A stretch of 64,000 nt of DNA from an uncultured Bacteroidales bacterium (GTDB lineage: Bacteria > Bacteroidota > Bacteroidia > Bacteroidales > Paludibacteraceae), in contig CALUNA010000005.1 in assembly GCA_944321895.1 (NCBI GenBank), positions 1 through 64,000 on the forward strand, read 5' to 3'. Below, in pieces: positions 47,055 through 55,468 of the stretch. Both the position numbers and the translations under genes were made by a program. Position 1 is the stretch's first letter, and each line of letters starts with the position of its first letter. The notes under the pieces are model-generated. The model was not told the origin of the DNA. It saw only the letters and a list, made by a program, of their open reading frames with translations, and made no database searches.

Positions 47055-48373
47055 GCAAAATAGGACTTATCATAGAACGTGAATACAAAACCCGCGTACT
47101 CAAAAAATCATTTATACTGCTGACTCTGCTGACGCCGATTCTGTTGGTAGCGGTCATGCTTGTCCCGCTGTGGTTGTCCACCATCAAAGATGACACGGAA
47201 CAGCATATTGTGGTCATAGACAAATCCGGACTTTATGAAGCCGCCCTGCAAAACAACGAAACCTACACGTTCGACTTCACCAACCGTCCGATAGACACCA
47301 TCAGAAACAGCCAGCAGGGGAAAAACGAGCTGACAGGCATACTGTATATCAGCGGCAACCTGGCTACAGATACGGCGCAGGTCATTCTCTATTCCGACAA
47401 GCAGGCCAAGGTAGAAACGGTAGATTACTTGTCCGGATTGTTGAACAAATATGTGGAAGACCAGAAAATAGCCTCCTACAACATCCCTAACCTCCGGGAA
47501 ATGATGGAAAACGCCCGCACGGACATAAATATCACCACCGTAAAATGGGATGAAGACGGCAAGGAAAAGGAAAGCTCGGCCGAGCTGGCACTCATAATCG
47601 GCATGATTTCCGCACTCGTCATTTACATGTTTATCCTGATTTATGGCGGACAGGTCATGAGCGGTGTCATTCAGGAAAAAACCAACCGCATAGTGGAAGT
47701 GATTGTCTCCTCTGTCAAACCGTTTGAGTTAATGATGGGCAAGATTATCGGAATTGCCCTTGTCGGACTAACACAAATGCTCCTGTGGGTTCTGCTGACA
47801 GTCGGATTAAGCAGCATTCTGGGCGGCAACCTTCTCGCTACATCCGACATGAACGACCTGCAGACCATCTCCGGCATGCAAGCCGGCCAGCCGGTACCGT
47901 CGGGCGACAACATAGCTGCTGAAATATACGGCATGCTGTCGGGATACGATTTCGTGCAACTGCTTGTCATGTTCATTCTCTATTTTTTGGGAGGATATCT
48001 GCTCTACGCTTCGCTGTTTGCCGCAGTCGGATCCGCCGTAGAAAGCGAGACCGATACCAACCAGTTTTCCCTGCCCTTGTCCATCCCGATTATATTTGCA
48101 CTCTATGCAGCCATATACAGCGCGCAGAATCCTGACGGTCCGCTGGCTTTCTGGTGCTCGCTGATTCCGTTCACATCACCCATTGTCATGCTGGTACGCA
48201 TTCCATTCGGTGTCCCGGCCTGGCAGTTGATCCTGTCGTTTGCCATATTGGTGCTTTCCTTTGCTGGAACAACCTGGATGGCCGGAAAAATCTACCGGAC
48301 AGGAATTCTTATGTATGGCAAGAAAAGTTCATGGAAAGAACTGTGGAAGTGGCTGACTTACCGGACAAGATAA
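47051..48373 (+). CDS. ABC transporter permease (NatB / ABC-2 type)
   Basis: This 440-residue permease has an N-terminal helix (about 18-40), a large extracytoplasmic domain (40-180) and then five or six helices. The family block GGQVMSGVIQEKTNRIVEVIVSSVKPFELMMGKIIG lies after the domain. This layout is that of the ABC-2 permeases such as NatB. Its ATG overlaps the ATPase stop, and the pair ends near a hairpin. Substrate unknown. Confidence 0.92.
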   Translation: MSKIGLIIEREYKTRVLKKSFILLTLLTPILLVAVMLVPLWLSTIKDDTEQHIVVIDKSGLYEAALQNNETYTFDFTNRPIDTIRNSQQGKNELTGILYISGNLATDTAQVILYSDKQAKVETVDYLSGLLNKYVEDQKIASYNIPNLREMMENARTDINITTVKWDEDGKEKESSAELALIIGMISALVIYMFILIYGGQVMSGVIQEKTNRIVEVIVSSVKPFELMMGKIIGIALVGLTQMLLWVLLTVGLSSILGGNLLATSDMNDLQTISGMQAGQPVPSGDNIAAEIYGMLSGYDFVQLLVMFILYFLGGYLLYASLFAAVGSAVESETDTNQFSLPLSIPIIFALYAAIYSAQNPDGPLAFWCSLIPFTSPIVMLVRIPFGVPAWQLILSFAILVLSFAGTTWMAGKIYRTGILMYGKKSSWKELWKWLTYRTR

Positions 48374-48513
48374 GCGGAAACAAGCCCAGGTTACATCATT
48401 ATTTCCATACAGCGTGGCCTCAGAAAGAAAGCCGTGCAGGAAAAGTTCCTTGCATCTGCTACCAAGGTTTAGACACCTGACTTTACAGAAGATCTGCCTC
48501 TACAGAAACAGAC

Positions 48514-48551
48514 GCGGAAAACCTGCCGCAAGGTTATAGCCGGTTTTCCGC
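48514..48551. repeat. Perfect 10-bp inverted repeat with 18-base loop
   Basis: GCGGAAAACC pairs with GGTTTTCCGC. No T-tract follows, so it may be an RNA structure or a binding site rather than a terminator. Confidence 0.55.
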
Positions 48552-48665
48552 AAAACAATCACATACTCCGACAATGATGATGCCCATTCCATAACAGACA
48601 TGTGTTCAAACAGCATAGTCGGGACATTTCATTGCATTGAATCTGACCGAAAGTCCATAAAACAA

Positions 48666-48697
48666 GAACAGGATACCTCACAAAAGGCATCCTGTTC
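48666..48697. terminator. Bidirectional terminator between the ABC operon and exbD
   Basis: GAACAGGATACCT pairs with AGGCATCCTGTTC (12 of 13 bases), six-base loop, followed by a T-containing tail on the plus strand. Confidence 0.65.
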
Positions 48698-48718
48698 CTG
48701 TTGAAAAAAGTATTTTAA

Positions 48719-49189
48719 TTAATAAGACGTACGCTGTACGGCAGCATAACTGATCTTCAAGGCATAAGCACGACGCAAGGCCTGCTTTATATCGGCAATA
48801 ATACCCATCTTGGTGTCTTTGTCCGCTTTGATAGAAATAGTCATTAGGTTCTGCTCGTCTTCGCTCATGGCACTGCGTTCACGAACCACATAATCTTCCA
48901 GCTGTGTGACATCAGCAAATGCATCATCCAACTGAATACGTGTTTCTGAACCAAAGGCCTTGCGGAATTCTTCCGTAGGCGTACCTACATAAATGTAGCG
49001 CACCAAAGATTTCTTTTCCAGCTTTACAAGCTCAGTCGCTTCCGGCGGTATAATCCTTACTTTATAATTAACCTCTTTCAGAGATGTTACAGACATAAAG
49101 AAGAATAACAACATGAAAATAATATCGGGCAACGATGCCGTGTTGATAGCCGGCATTTCCTTTTTTTCGTTTTTTCTAATCTGTGCCAT
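48719..49189 (-). CDS. exbD: ExbD/TolR family protein, second copy
   Basis: This 156-residue protein has the ExbD layout: a short cytoplasmic N-terminus, one membrane helix (PDIIFMLLFFFMSVTSL) with the conserved Asp at its start, and a periplasmic domain. With ExbB it would use the proton gradient to power TonB. It ends the four-gene cluster, one base after the first exbD. A longer frame reaching 49354 overlaps the first exbD and is rejected; the ATG at 49189 gives the family beginning MAQIRKNEKKEMPAINTASL. Confidence 0.9.
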   Translation of the reverse strand: MAQIRKNEKKEMPAINTASLPDIIFMLLFFFMSVTSLKEVNYKVRIIPPEATELVKLEKKSLVRYIYVGTPTEEFRKAFGSETRIQLDDAFADVTQLEDYVVRERSAMSEDEQNLMTISIKADKDTKMGIIADIKQALRRAYALKISYAAVQRTSY

Positions 49190-49190
49190 A

Positions 49191-49775
49191 TTATTTTCCT
49201 CCTCCGTAGTTTTTGGGTTCTGCTTCCGATATCTTCTGCGGATACATTTTCTGGATAGCCTTTTGCAAGTCCTCATCCAGTTCCGCATATGGAACACCAA
49301 AGCGGTTTCTTGCATACTCATCGCGTAATTCATTATACGCGGCAACCAATTCATTCTGCACTTCCAGATAAGCCTGATATTGGGTGTCTACGTCATTCTG
49401 TACAGAGATGACATGATCTTTGGTATATTCCACAACTCCCAATCCTTCAATCTCTTCCGCAACTTTTACCGGCAATTCCGGATCGTTGGCCTTATTGTCG
49501 ATAAATTCCTTTGTCTTTTCACGTAGCTGCTTTATATCCATTTCCTTGCCTTGTACCAACAACTGGTTCATGCTGTTGATTTTCACGACGAAGATATTTC
49601 GTTTGTTAATATCCATATCTTCTACTTTCTGGTTAGGCTGTAACGGTGGCGGAAGCCTGCGCGACAAACCTTTATCAACAGACATTGACGTTGATACAAG
49701 GAAGAAAATAAGCAGCAAGAATGAAATGTCAGCCATAGAACTGGCATTTATCTCCGGTATTTTCCTCTTTGCCAT
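49191..49775 (-). CDS. exbD: ExbD/TolR family protein, first copy
   Basis: This 194-residue ExbD-type protein has MAKRKIPEINASSMADISFL and a single membrane helix (FLLLIFFLVSTSM) whose Asp16 (in SSMADISF) is the likely proton-pathway residue. A periplasmic part longer than usual follows, with a central helical insert around 115-170 (AYLEVQNELVAAYNELRDE). It stands between a membrane protein and the second exbD with gaps of three and one bases. Paired ExbD genes are common in Bacteroidota. Confidence 0.92.
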   Translation of the reverse strand: MAKRKIPEINASSMADISFLLLIFFLVSTSMSVDKGLSRRLPPPLQPNQKVEDMDINKRNIFVVKINSMNQLLVQGKEMDIKQLREKTKEFIDNKANDPELPVKVAEEIEGLGVVEYTKDHVISVQNDVDTQYQAYLEVQNELVAAYNELRDEYARNRFGVPYAELDEDLQKAIQKMYPQKISEAEPKNYGGGK

Positions 49776-49778
49776 AAT

Positions 49779-50258
49779 TTATTTTCTGAATTTAACGTAG
49801 ATAGCTGCCCCAATAATTGTTGCAACAACTGCTACTACCAATACATAAACAGAATAGATAATCATATCGGTACATTGTGCCCAGAAACCAACGTTATCCG
49901 TGCCTTCGTACCCTACTATAGGAAGTTCTTCCGGACTTCCCAGGAACCATGATACAACAAGTATCAGGACAAAAACGCATACATAAACAAGTGTACGTAT
50001 AGCTCTCTTGGGTGTATATTTAAGCGAGGTTGCATAACTTACCAAAACAACAACCAAGGTAATCACCAAAGCCAATACGACCAAAATATAGCACCAATAC
50101 AAGAACAAATCTGTAAAGCGGGGAATATCCAAAAAGTCACCGGCTACTTCAAGTGAACCCTCCGTGCCACCTGCGTAGAACATAAGCCCGCACACGATGC
50201 ATATTGCCATCAGCACATAAAGAAGGATTCTCGGAATTTTATCTAATGCATTATTCAT
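49779..50258 (-). CDS. Membrane protein of the exbB-exbD cluster, unknown function
   Basis: This 159-residue protein has four hydrophobic segments (about 10-28, 52-76, 89-106 and 128-152) and no known motif. It lies between exbB and the first exbD, three bases before the latter, so it is surely co-transcribed. Similar proteins occupy this place in other Bacteroidota TonB-energising operons, but their role is not known to me. It may help assemble or regulate the motor complex. Confidence 0.75.
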   Translation of the reverse strand: MNNALDKIPRILLYVLMAICIVCGLMFYAGGTEGSLEVAGDFLDIPRFTDLFLYWCYILVVLALVITLVVVLVSYATSLKYTPKRAIRTLVYVCVFVLILVVSWFLGSPEELPIVGYEGTDNVGFWAQCTDMIIYSVYVLVVAVVATIIGAAIYVKFRK

Positions 50259-50338
50259 AAGTTTTTCTTTTTTTGAAAGATGAATGTTTTGTTACAGACA
50301 GCTTATCCACATGTGCTGCCATCATTTCATCGAAATCC

Positions 50339-51142
50339 TTATTTTTTCGATGCGTTGTATTTTACAATGATATCCAACAAAGAAATAGAAGCATCTTCCA
50401 TTTTGTTGACCAAATTTTCAACCATCGAAAGGATATAGTTGTAGAAAATCTGCAGAATAATAGCAACAACCAAACCGAACAAAGTAGTCAACAAAGCAAC
50501 TTTAATACCGGCAGCAACTACTGTTGCGGAAATATCACCTACTTGTTGGATTTTATCGAACGCCTGAATCATACCGATTACAGTTCCCATAAATCCTAAG
50601 GACGGAGCAATGGAGATAAACAAGGTAATCCAGCTCAAGTTCTTTTCCAACGAACCCAATTGAACGCCACCGTAAGAAGATACGGACTTTTCAATTACGT
50701 CAACGCCTTCGTCATAACGGGAAAGGCCTTGGTAGAAAATGGAAGCAACAGGACCACGGGTATTGCGGCAAACTTCCAAAGCGGCTTCAACACCACCTTC
50801 GTTCAATGCTTTCTCTACGTTTTTCAGCAAGTTCTTGGTGTTGGTAGAAGAAAGGCTCAAATAAATGATACGTTCAATGCACAATGCCAAACCAAAAATC
50901 AAACAGAGTGCTATCAATGCCATAAAACCGGCACCACCTTCAATAAATTTCTGTTTCAAAACCTTGTGGATACCAACCTCTTCCGTAACGGTTTCTGCCG
51001 CTACTGTTTCTTCCACAGCTGCTGGTTCGCTTACCTGTTCTGTTTCTGTCGCAGCCGCTTGTTGTTCTTGAGCCGCTACATACACGGGAGTTCCAAGATT
51101 GAAAATCGCAACGATTGACAATAACGCAAATACTTTTTTCAT
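50339..51142 (-). CDS. exbB: ExbB/TolQ family proton-channel protein
   Basis: This 267-residue MotA/TolQ/ExbB-type protein has a cleavable-looking signal segment (1-24, YVAAQ) and an acidic Glu/Ala/Val-rich stretch to about 55. The family's first helix (FMALIALCLIFGLALCIERI) follows. The C-terminal MotA/TolQ/ExbB domain holds LGFMGTVIGMIQAFD and KVALLTTLFGLVVAIILQIF, which form the proton path. It begins the exbB-membrane protein-exbD-exbD operon. The N-terminal signal and acidic region are the long Bacteroidota form. Confidence 0.93.
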   Translation of the reverse strand: MKKVFALLSIVAIFNLGTPVYVAAQEQQAAATETEQVSEPAAVEETVAAETVTEEVGIHKVLKQKFIEGGAGFMALIALCLIFGLALCIERIIYLSLSSTNTKNLLKNVEKALNEGGVEAALEVCRNTRGPVASIFYQGLSRYDEGVDVIEKSVSSYGGVQLGSLEKNLSWITLFISIAPSLGFMGTVIGMIQAFDKIQQVGDISATVVAAGIKVALLTTLFGLVVAIILQIFYNYILSMVENLVNKMEDASISLLDIIVKYNASKK

Positions 51143-51216
51143 TTTGTTTGTTTTTTAAGATTTGAAAATTAGATTATTATTAAGTTTGTGTTTTTTAGTT
51201 CTCCACTTAAAAACGG

Positions 51217-51304
51217 CGGAGAGGACGGGATTCGAACCCGTGATACCCTTTAGGGGTATACACGCTTTCCAGGCGTGCCTCTTCAACCACTCGAGCACCT
51301 CTCC
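51217..51304 (-). tRNA. tRNA-Ser (anticodon GGA)
   Basis: The 88-base minus-strand sequence folds into a type II cloverleaf. The acceptor GGAGAGG pairs with CCTCTCC, the discriminator is G, and the anticodon stem CACGC/GCGTG encloses loop CTGGAAA (anticodon GGA, reading UCC and UCU). A long variable arm (ATACCCC ... GGGTAT) and the T-loop GGTTCGAATCC are clear. The bases after the discriminator read CCG, so the CCA end is not encoded and must be added by the CCA enzyme. Confidence 0.96.
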
Positions 51305-51458
51305 AAAAACGGCCGCAATTTACAAAAAAAACATGAACTGCACTATACTTAAGCTCCCTTATGACAAACAAATTAGGATTTATTGGCAGCATTTCTCAAA
51401 ACGTTCTGCAAATAACGCTATAATTTTTCAAAACTCAAAATTTACAACCCATTTTCTC

Positions 51459-52226
51459 TCAATCCAAAGCAAATATTTCTTTGGCGGAACGGGTTGTTAT
51501 AGTCTGGACTTCCGATACGGCACATCCATATAGTTCCGACAGGAAAAGTGCTGTATAATAGGCATAAGCACTCTCATTCCGTTTCCCGCGGAACGGAACA
51601 GGCGCCAAATAGGGTGCATCGGTTTCAAGTACCAAATGCTCTAACGCTATTTGACGTAAAACACAAGGTGTTTTAGAATTTTTAAACGTTATTGCACCGC
51701 CAATTCCCAATTTGAAGCCGCCATAACCTATAATACTTTCCGCATCTTCCAATGTTCCCGAAAAACAATGGAACACGCCGCGGACATGTTCTCCCCTGTA
51801 ATCGGAAAGGACAGACAATGTTTCCCGCATGGAAGAACGCGTATGGATAATTACCGGCAAATCATACTCTATGGCCCACTCTATCTGCTGCCGGAACACC
51901 TGCTCCTGTTCCCGCCGGAAACTCTGATCCCAATAAAAGTCCAACCCTATTTCCCCGACCGCAATCCACTTGCGCCGTTCCAGTGCCGCATGCACCCAGC
52001 CGAGCTCCTCCATGCCGGCCTGATTCACACTGGTCGGGTGCAAGCCAATGGCCGCATGACAATAACCCGGGTACTCTGCTTCCAGAGCCAGCATACGGGG
52101 CACGGAACCGGCATCCACATTGGGCAGGACAATGTGTTCTATGCCAGCTTCACGGGCGCGCCGGACCACATCGGCCCTGTCCGCATCGAATTCTTCCAGA
52201 TAAATATGTGAATGGGTGTCTATCAT
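51459..52226 (-). CDS. tatD: TatD family metal-dependent hydrolase (DNase)
   Basis: This 255-residue TatD protein has the classic metal-site blocks: MIDTHSHIY at the start, AVGEIGLDFYW in the middle, LPVIIHTRSSMRETL and VFHCFSGT later, and LVLETDAPYLAPVPFRGKRNESAY near the end. These predict a magnesium-dependent nuclease or hydrolase acting in the cytoplasm, with possible roles in DNA repair and turnover. It is ten bases after the pseudouridine synthase gene. A shorter paralogue lies at 18 kb. Confidence 0.94.
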   Translation of the reverse strand: MIDTHSHIYLEEFDADRADVVRRAREAGIEHIVLPNVDAGSVPRMLALEAEYPGYCHAAIGLHPTSVNQAGMEELGWVHAALERRKWIAVGEIGLDFYWDQSFRREQEQVFRQQIEWAIEYDLPVIIHTRSSMRETLSVLSDYRGEHVRGVFHCFSGTLEDAESIIGYGGFKLGIGGAITFKNSKTPCVLRQIALEHLVLETDAPYLAPVPFRGKRNESAYAYYTALFLSELYGCAVSEVQTITTRSAKEIFALD

Positions 52227-52236
52227 ATCAGAAAAA

Positions 52237-53295
52237 TCACAGTTCTACCGGACTATATTTGCGCCATTTGTCGAGCAAAGCAGACATATCGGCAGGTAAT
52301 TCACTGTCGAAAAACATTTCCTGCCCGCTACGGGGATGGACAAAGCCCAATGTCTTTGCATGCAAGGCTTGCCGCGGACATATTTCAAAACAGTTCTTGA
52401 CAAACTGACGATACTTGGCCGTTGTCAGTCCTTTCAATATTTCATGTCCTCCGTAACGTTCATCGTTGAACAAGGTGTGTCCGATATGTTTCATGTGTAC
52501 CCGGATTTGGTGCGTCCTGCCTGTTTCGAGCCTGCACTCCACCAACGTGCAATATGCAAAGCGTTCCAACACCTTATAATGGGTCACGGCATGTTTGGCA
52601 TTCGGATTTTCCGCTTCATCGAACACGCGGAACTGCAAACGATCCTGCGGACTGCGGGCCAATGCACCCACAATTGTGCCTTCATTCTCTTTCATGACAC
52701 CCCAGACCAACGCATTATAGGTACGTTTCGTCGTTTTTTCAAAAAACTGCTTGCCTAAATTGCTTTTTGCATCCGGGGTTTTGGCAATCAGAAGCAATCC
52801 GGATGTATCTTTGTCTATACGATGTACCAATCCTATGCTCGCATCGTTCGGGTCAAAGCCGGGCATGTCCTTCAGGTGCCATGCAATGCCGTTCAGCAAT
52901 GTGCCGTCAAAATTGCCGAATCCCGGATGTACAACAAGTCCGGCCTGCTTGTTCACCACAATAATATCATCATCTTCATACACAATGTTTAGCGGAATTT
53001 CCTGCGGGACAATAGTGTATTCGTTAGGAGGATAGTCCAAGACAATGGAAATGACATCGCACGGCTTGACGCGGTAGTTGGATTTGACCGGCTTTCCGTT
53101 CACAAGGACATTTCCGGCATCGGCTGCTTCCTGAATCCGGTTGCGTGAGATGCCGGCCATTACATTGACCAGATATTTATCTATACGCACGAGATTCTGT
53201 CCTTTATCCACCACACATCGGAAATGCTCATGCTTTCCCGGAGCGGCAAGCAAATCATCAGAATCTTCTATATTTTCAAAAACATCATCCAGCAT
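52237..53295 (-). CDS. rluD: Pseudouridine synthase, RluA/RluD family
   Basis: This 352-residue enzyme isomerises uridines in ribosomal RNA. An N-terminal S4 RNA-binding domain (RIDKYLVNVMAGISRNRIQE, about 35-90) precedes the catalytic domain with the active-site Asp in HRIDKDTSGLLLIAKT. The C-terminal ETGRTHQIRVH block is intact. It starts 17 bases after the PASTA gene, and this gene order is frequent in Bacteroidota. Target uridines (1911/1915/1917 in E. coli RluD) are presumed, not shown. Confidence 0.92.
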   Translation of the reverse strand: MLDDVFENIEDSDDLLAAPGKHEHFRCVVDKGQNLVRIDKYLVNVMAGISRNRIQEAADAGNVLVNGKPVKSNYRVKPCDVISIVLDYPPNEYTIVPQEIPLNIVYEDDDIIVVNKQAGLVVHPGFGNFDGTLLNGIAWHLKDMPGFDPNDASIGLVHRIDKDTSGLLLIAKTPDAKSNLGKQFFEKTTKRTYNALVWGVMKENEGTIVGALARSPQDRLQFRVFDEAENPNAKHAVTHYKVLERFAYCTLVECRLETGRTHQIRVHMKHIGHTLFNDERYGGHEILKGLTTAKYRQFVKNCFEICPRQALHAKTLGFVHPRSGQEMFFDSELPADMSALLDKWRKYSPVEL

Positions 53296-53312
53296 AAACC
53301 ACTCATCCAGAT

Positions 53313-54140
53313 TCAGAAGAAGTTGTCCTCATCCACTTGCTGTTCAAGCGGTTGGGCTATTTTTGTCTTATCCGTCGACAACCAGATATCTATACGGGAA
53401 CCGGCTATTTGCCATGAGCCTGCTTCCGGCTGTTGGGCTATCACCACATATTCAGCTTCATTGTCGGTTGGGGGGACATCAAAATCAACTGCACCTACGA
53501 CCAGGGTGGCTTCACGTATTTTGTCTCTTACCGCAGTAAGCGGCAATCCCAGCAAATCAGGCACAAACACGGCATCCGTCCCGCTTCCCTGCCCCACTAC
53601 CAGGGTAATGGCTGTTCCTTCCGGGACCCGTTGTCCGGGAGGGACCGATTTCCCATCCAGCAGAATATCCAGCACAAGGTCCTTATATTCAGAAGGTTCG
53701 TAAACAATTTGTGCAACTTTCAGCTCAAAGGTTCCAAGCACGGCCTCGGCTTGCCTCAGGGAGACATCACGCACATCCGGCACCGGCACCTTGCGTATGG
53801 TCGTCGAATTGATAATCGCATATACGGAACGTCCTTTTTTGATGGTTGATGCCGCCGGCGGTGTCTGTTCCACAATGGTTCCCAATGATTTTTGCCGATC
53901 ATACATGGAATCTATAATCTGCAAGTTCAAGCCTTGTGCGGCCAGCAGGACTTCGGCTTCTTCCACATACATGTTCCGCAAATCGGGTACGATTTCGGCT
54001 TCGCCATGCCGGGTATAGCCATCAATAGCAAATAAAACGATATTGACCAGAACGATAAAAACAGCCAACGCCAGAATGATGTTCTTGAACAAAAAAGCCG
54101 GCGTGCTTTCCTTCCAGAATTTTTTCAAATCAAATTTCAT
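53313..54140 (-). CDS. PASTA-domain membrane protein
   Basis: This 275-residue protein has an N-terminal membrane helix (18-40, FLFKNIILALAVFIVLVNIV) and then three PASTA repeats (about 48-110, 112-185 and 186-255) with phrases such as VPDLRNMYVEEAEVLLAAQG. PASTA domains bind peptidoglycan fragments and muropeptides, so the protein sits in the inner membrane facing the cell wall. No kinase or transpeptidase domain is attached, as in most Bacteroidota members. It heads a run with rluD and tatD. Confidence 0.9.
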   Translation of the reverse strand: MKFDLKKFWKESTPAFLFKNIILALAVFIVLVNIVLFAIDGYTRHGEAEIVPDLRNMYVEEAEVLLAAQGLNLQIIDSMYDRQKSLGTIVEQTPPAASTIKKGRSVYAIINSTTIRKVPVPDVRDVSLRQAEAVLGTFELKVAQIVYEPSEYKDLVLDILLDGKSVPPGQRVPEGTAITLVVGQGSGTDAVFVPDLLGLPLTAVRDKIREATLVVGAVDFDVPPTDNEAEYVVIAQQPEAGSWQIAGSRIDIWLSTDKTKIAQPLEQQVDEDNFF

Positions 54141-54203
54141 AATTTATGTGTTATTGTATCCGGACACAACCTCCGATTGTCAGACACTTTGATGTAGAGT
54201 GGA

Positions 54204-54211
54204 CAAAGATA
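54204..54211 (-). promoter_or_regulatory. Promoter -7 box for the PASTA-rluD-tatD run
   Basis: The minus strand reads TATCTTTG, 63 bases upstream of the ATG at 54140. Confidence 0.5.
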
Positions 54212-54246
54212 GGAATAAATTGTATTTAACGCCAATTCCAAAAAAC

Positions 54247-54281
54247 AAAAAAAGTAAAAGCCTGCAGCCTTTACTTTTTTT
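54247..54281. terminator. Terminator of rpmH, A/T-flanked on both strands
   Basis: AAAAAAAGTAAA pairs with TTTACTTTTTTT around a GCCTGCAGCC-type loop. The run of T on the minus strand fits the end of rpmH. Confidence 0.65.
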
Positions 54282-54308
54282 ATGGTCTGATACGATAAAC
54301 GCCTCTAT

Positions 54309-54467
54309 TTATTTTTTGTGGCGTCCTTCGTCTGCAACAGTCAGTTTTGCACGGCCTTTAGCACGACGGGCAGCCAATACGCGACGTCCGTTTGCTGTTG
54401 CCATTCTTTCACGGAATCCGTGTTTATTTCTTCTTTTTCTTTGTGAGGGTTGAAATGTTCTCTTCAT
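54309..54467 (-). CDS. rpmH: 50S ribosomal protein L34
   Basis: This 52-residue basic protein starts [22 protein letters not shown] and carries the L34 pattern [18 protein letters not shown]. It is a large-subunit ribosomal protein. Its promoter (TTTG at 54540-54543 and TACCTTTG at 54513-54520 on the minus strand) and its hairpin terminator bracket it as a single-gene unit. No rnpA follows, as is usual in this phylum. Confidence 0.97.
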   Translation of the reverse strand: MKRTFQPSQRKRRNKHGFRERMATANGRRVLAARRAKGRAKLTVADEGRHKK

Positions 54468-54512
54468 TGCCGTATAATTTTATTCTTATTATTTCCACGT
54501 TTTTTGGGACTG

Positions 54513-54543
54513 CAAAGGTAGATAAAATTTCCGAAACAACAAA
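54513..54543 (-). promoter_or_regulatory. Promoter for rpmH
   Basis: On the minus strand TTTG (54540-54543) and TACCTTTG (54513-54520) are 19 bases apart. Confidence 0.6.
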
Positions 54544-54635
54544 CTGTTGATAAGTTTTTCTTTCCGCAACCGCTTTTTTTTCTGAAATTCAACATTTTCC
54601 AGAATTCCGGAACGAAAAGCAGCTCCTGCGTCCGA

Positions 54636-54666
54636 TTGTTTTTTTTATCCGATTGTTATATCTTTG
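54636..54666 (+). promoter_or_regulatory. Promoter for the radical SAM gene
   Basis: TTG (54636-54638), 20 bases, then TATCTTTG (54659-54666). The ATG at 54693 follows; the start at 54636 would lie inside the promoter. Confidence 0.6.
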
Positions 54667-54692
54667 TATCCATAATTAAAATCCAAACACAC

Positions 54693-55460
54693 ATGTTGTT
54701 CAATCAAATAGCCTATGGTCCGATACACAGCCGGCGTTTCGGCTGTTCTTTGGGGATTAACCTCATGCCTGCCGATGTAAAAATCTGTACCTTCAATTGC
54801 ATTTATTGCGAATGCGGCTTTAACACCAAGGTACACAATGCACGAATCCCGTCACGTGATGAAATCAGAAACGCCCTGGAATCCAAACTGGAAGAGCTGA
54901 AAGCACAAGGCATTTGTCCGGATGTGCTGACATTCTCCGGAAACGGTGAACCGACCCTGCATCCCGATTTCGACTCCGTCATGGACGACACAATCGACCT
55001 GCGCAACCGCTATTTTCCACAGGCAAAAGTAACAGTCCTGACCAATTCGACCCAGTTACATCGTCCTGAGGTGATCAGAGGCTTGCTGAAAGCCGACAAC
55101 CGGCTGCTGAAGTTCGATTCTGCCGTAGAACGGACCATGCGTTTAATAGACCAGCCCGTCAGTAAGAATTTCACGGTAGTCAAACTGATTGAATATTTGC
55201 AACATTTCAATGGCAACCTGACCATACAGACAATTTTCCTGCGCGGTTCCTATCTCGGAAACAACATAGACAACACCACTCCTGAAGAAATCAGTGCATG
55301 GATTGACGCTTTAAAACAAATACGGCCCAAAAATGTCATGATATATGCCATTGACCGTGCCACACCAGTCCGCGAATTGGAAAAAATCAACAAGACTGAA
55401 TTGGAGTGCATTGCCGGTTTAGCCCGAAAAGAAGGTTTCGAAGTTTCCGTAGCATCCTGA
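54693..55460 (+). CDS. Radical SAM protein
   Basis: This 255-residue protein has the radical SAM CxxxCxxC motif in CTFNCIYCECG and a conserved start MLFNQIAYGPIHSRRFGCSL, as in a Bacteroidota family of small radical SAM enzymes. GNGEPTLHPDF is the cofactor-binding GE block. No second cluster motif is present. The reaction is unknown. It is followed by a glycosyltransferase-like gene eight bases later; the two may share a transcript. Confidence 0.88.
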   Translation: MLFNQIAYGPIHSRRFGCSLGINLMPADVKICTFNCIYCECGFNTKVHNARIPSRDEIRNALESKLEELKAQGICPDVLTFSGNGEPTLHPDFDSVMDDTIDLRNRYFPQAKVTVLTNSTQLHRPEVIRGLLKADNRLLKFDSAVERTMRLIDQPVSKNFTVVKLIEYLQHFNGNLTIQTIFLRGSYLGNNIDNTTPEEISAWIDALKQIRPKNVMIYAIDRATPVRELEKINKTELECIAGLARKEGFEVSVAS

Positions 55461-55468
55461 CACAGGCC

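Larger units (their letters stand above)
48374..48718. other. Intergenic stretch between convergent operons
   Basis: No credible reading frame was found in these 345 bases. A hairpin (arms 48514-48523 and 48542-48551) and a bidirectional terminator (48666-48697) are the only structured items. Confidence 0.5.
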
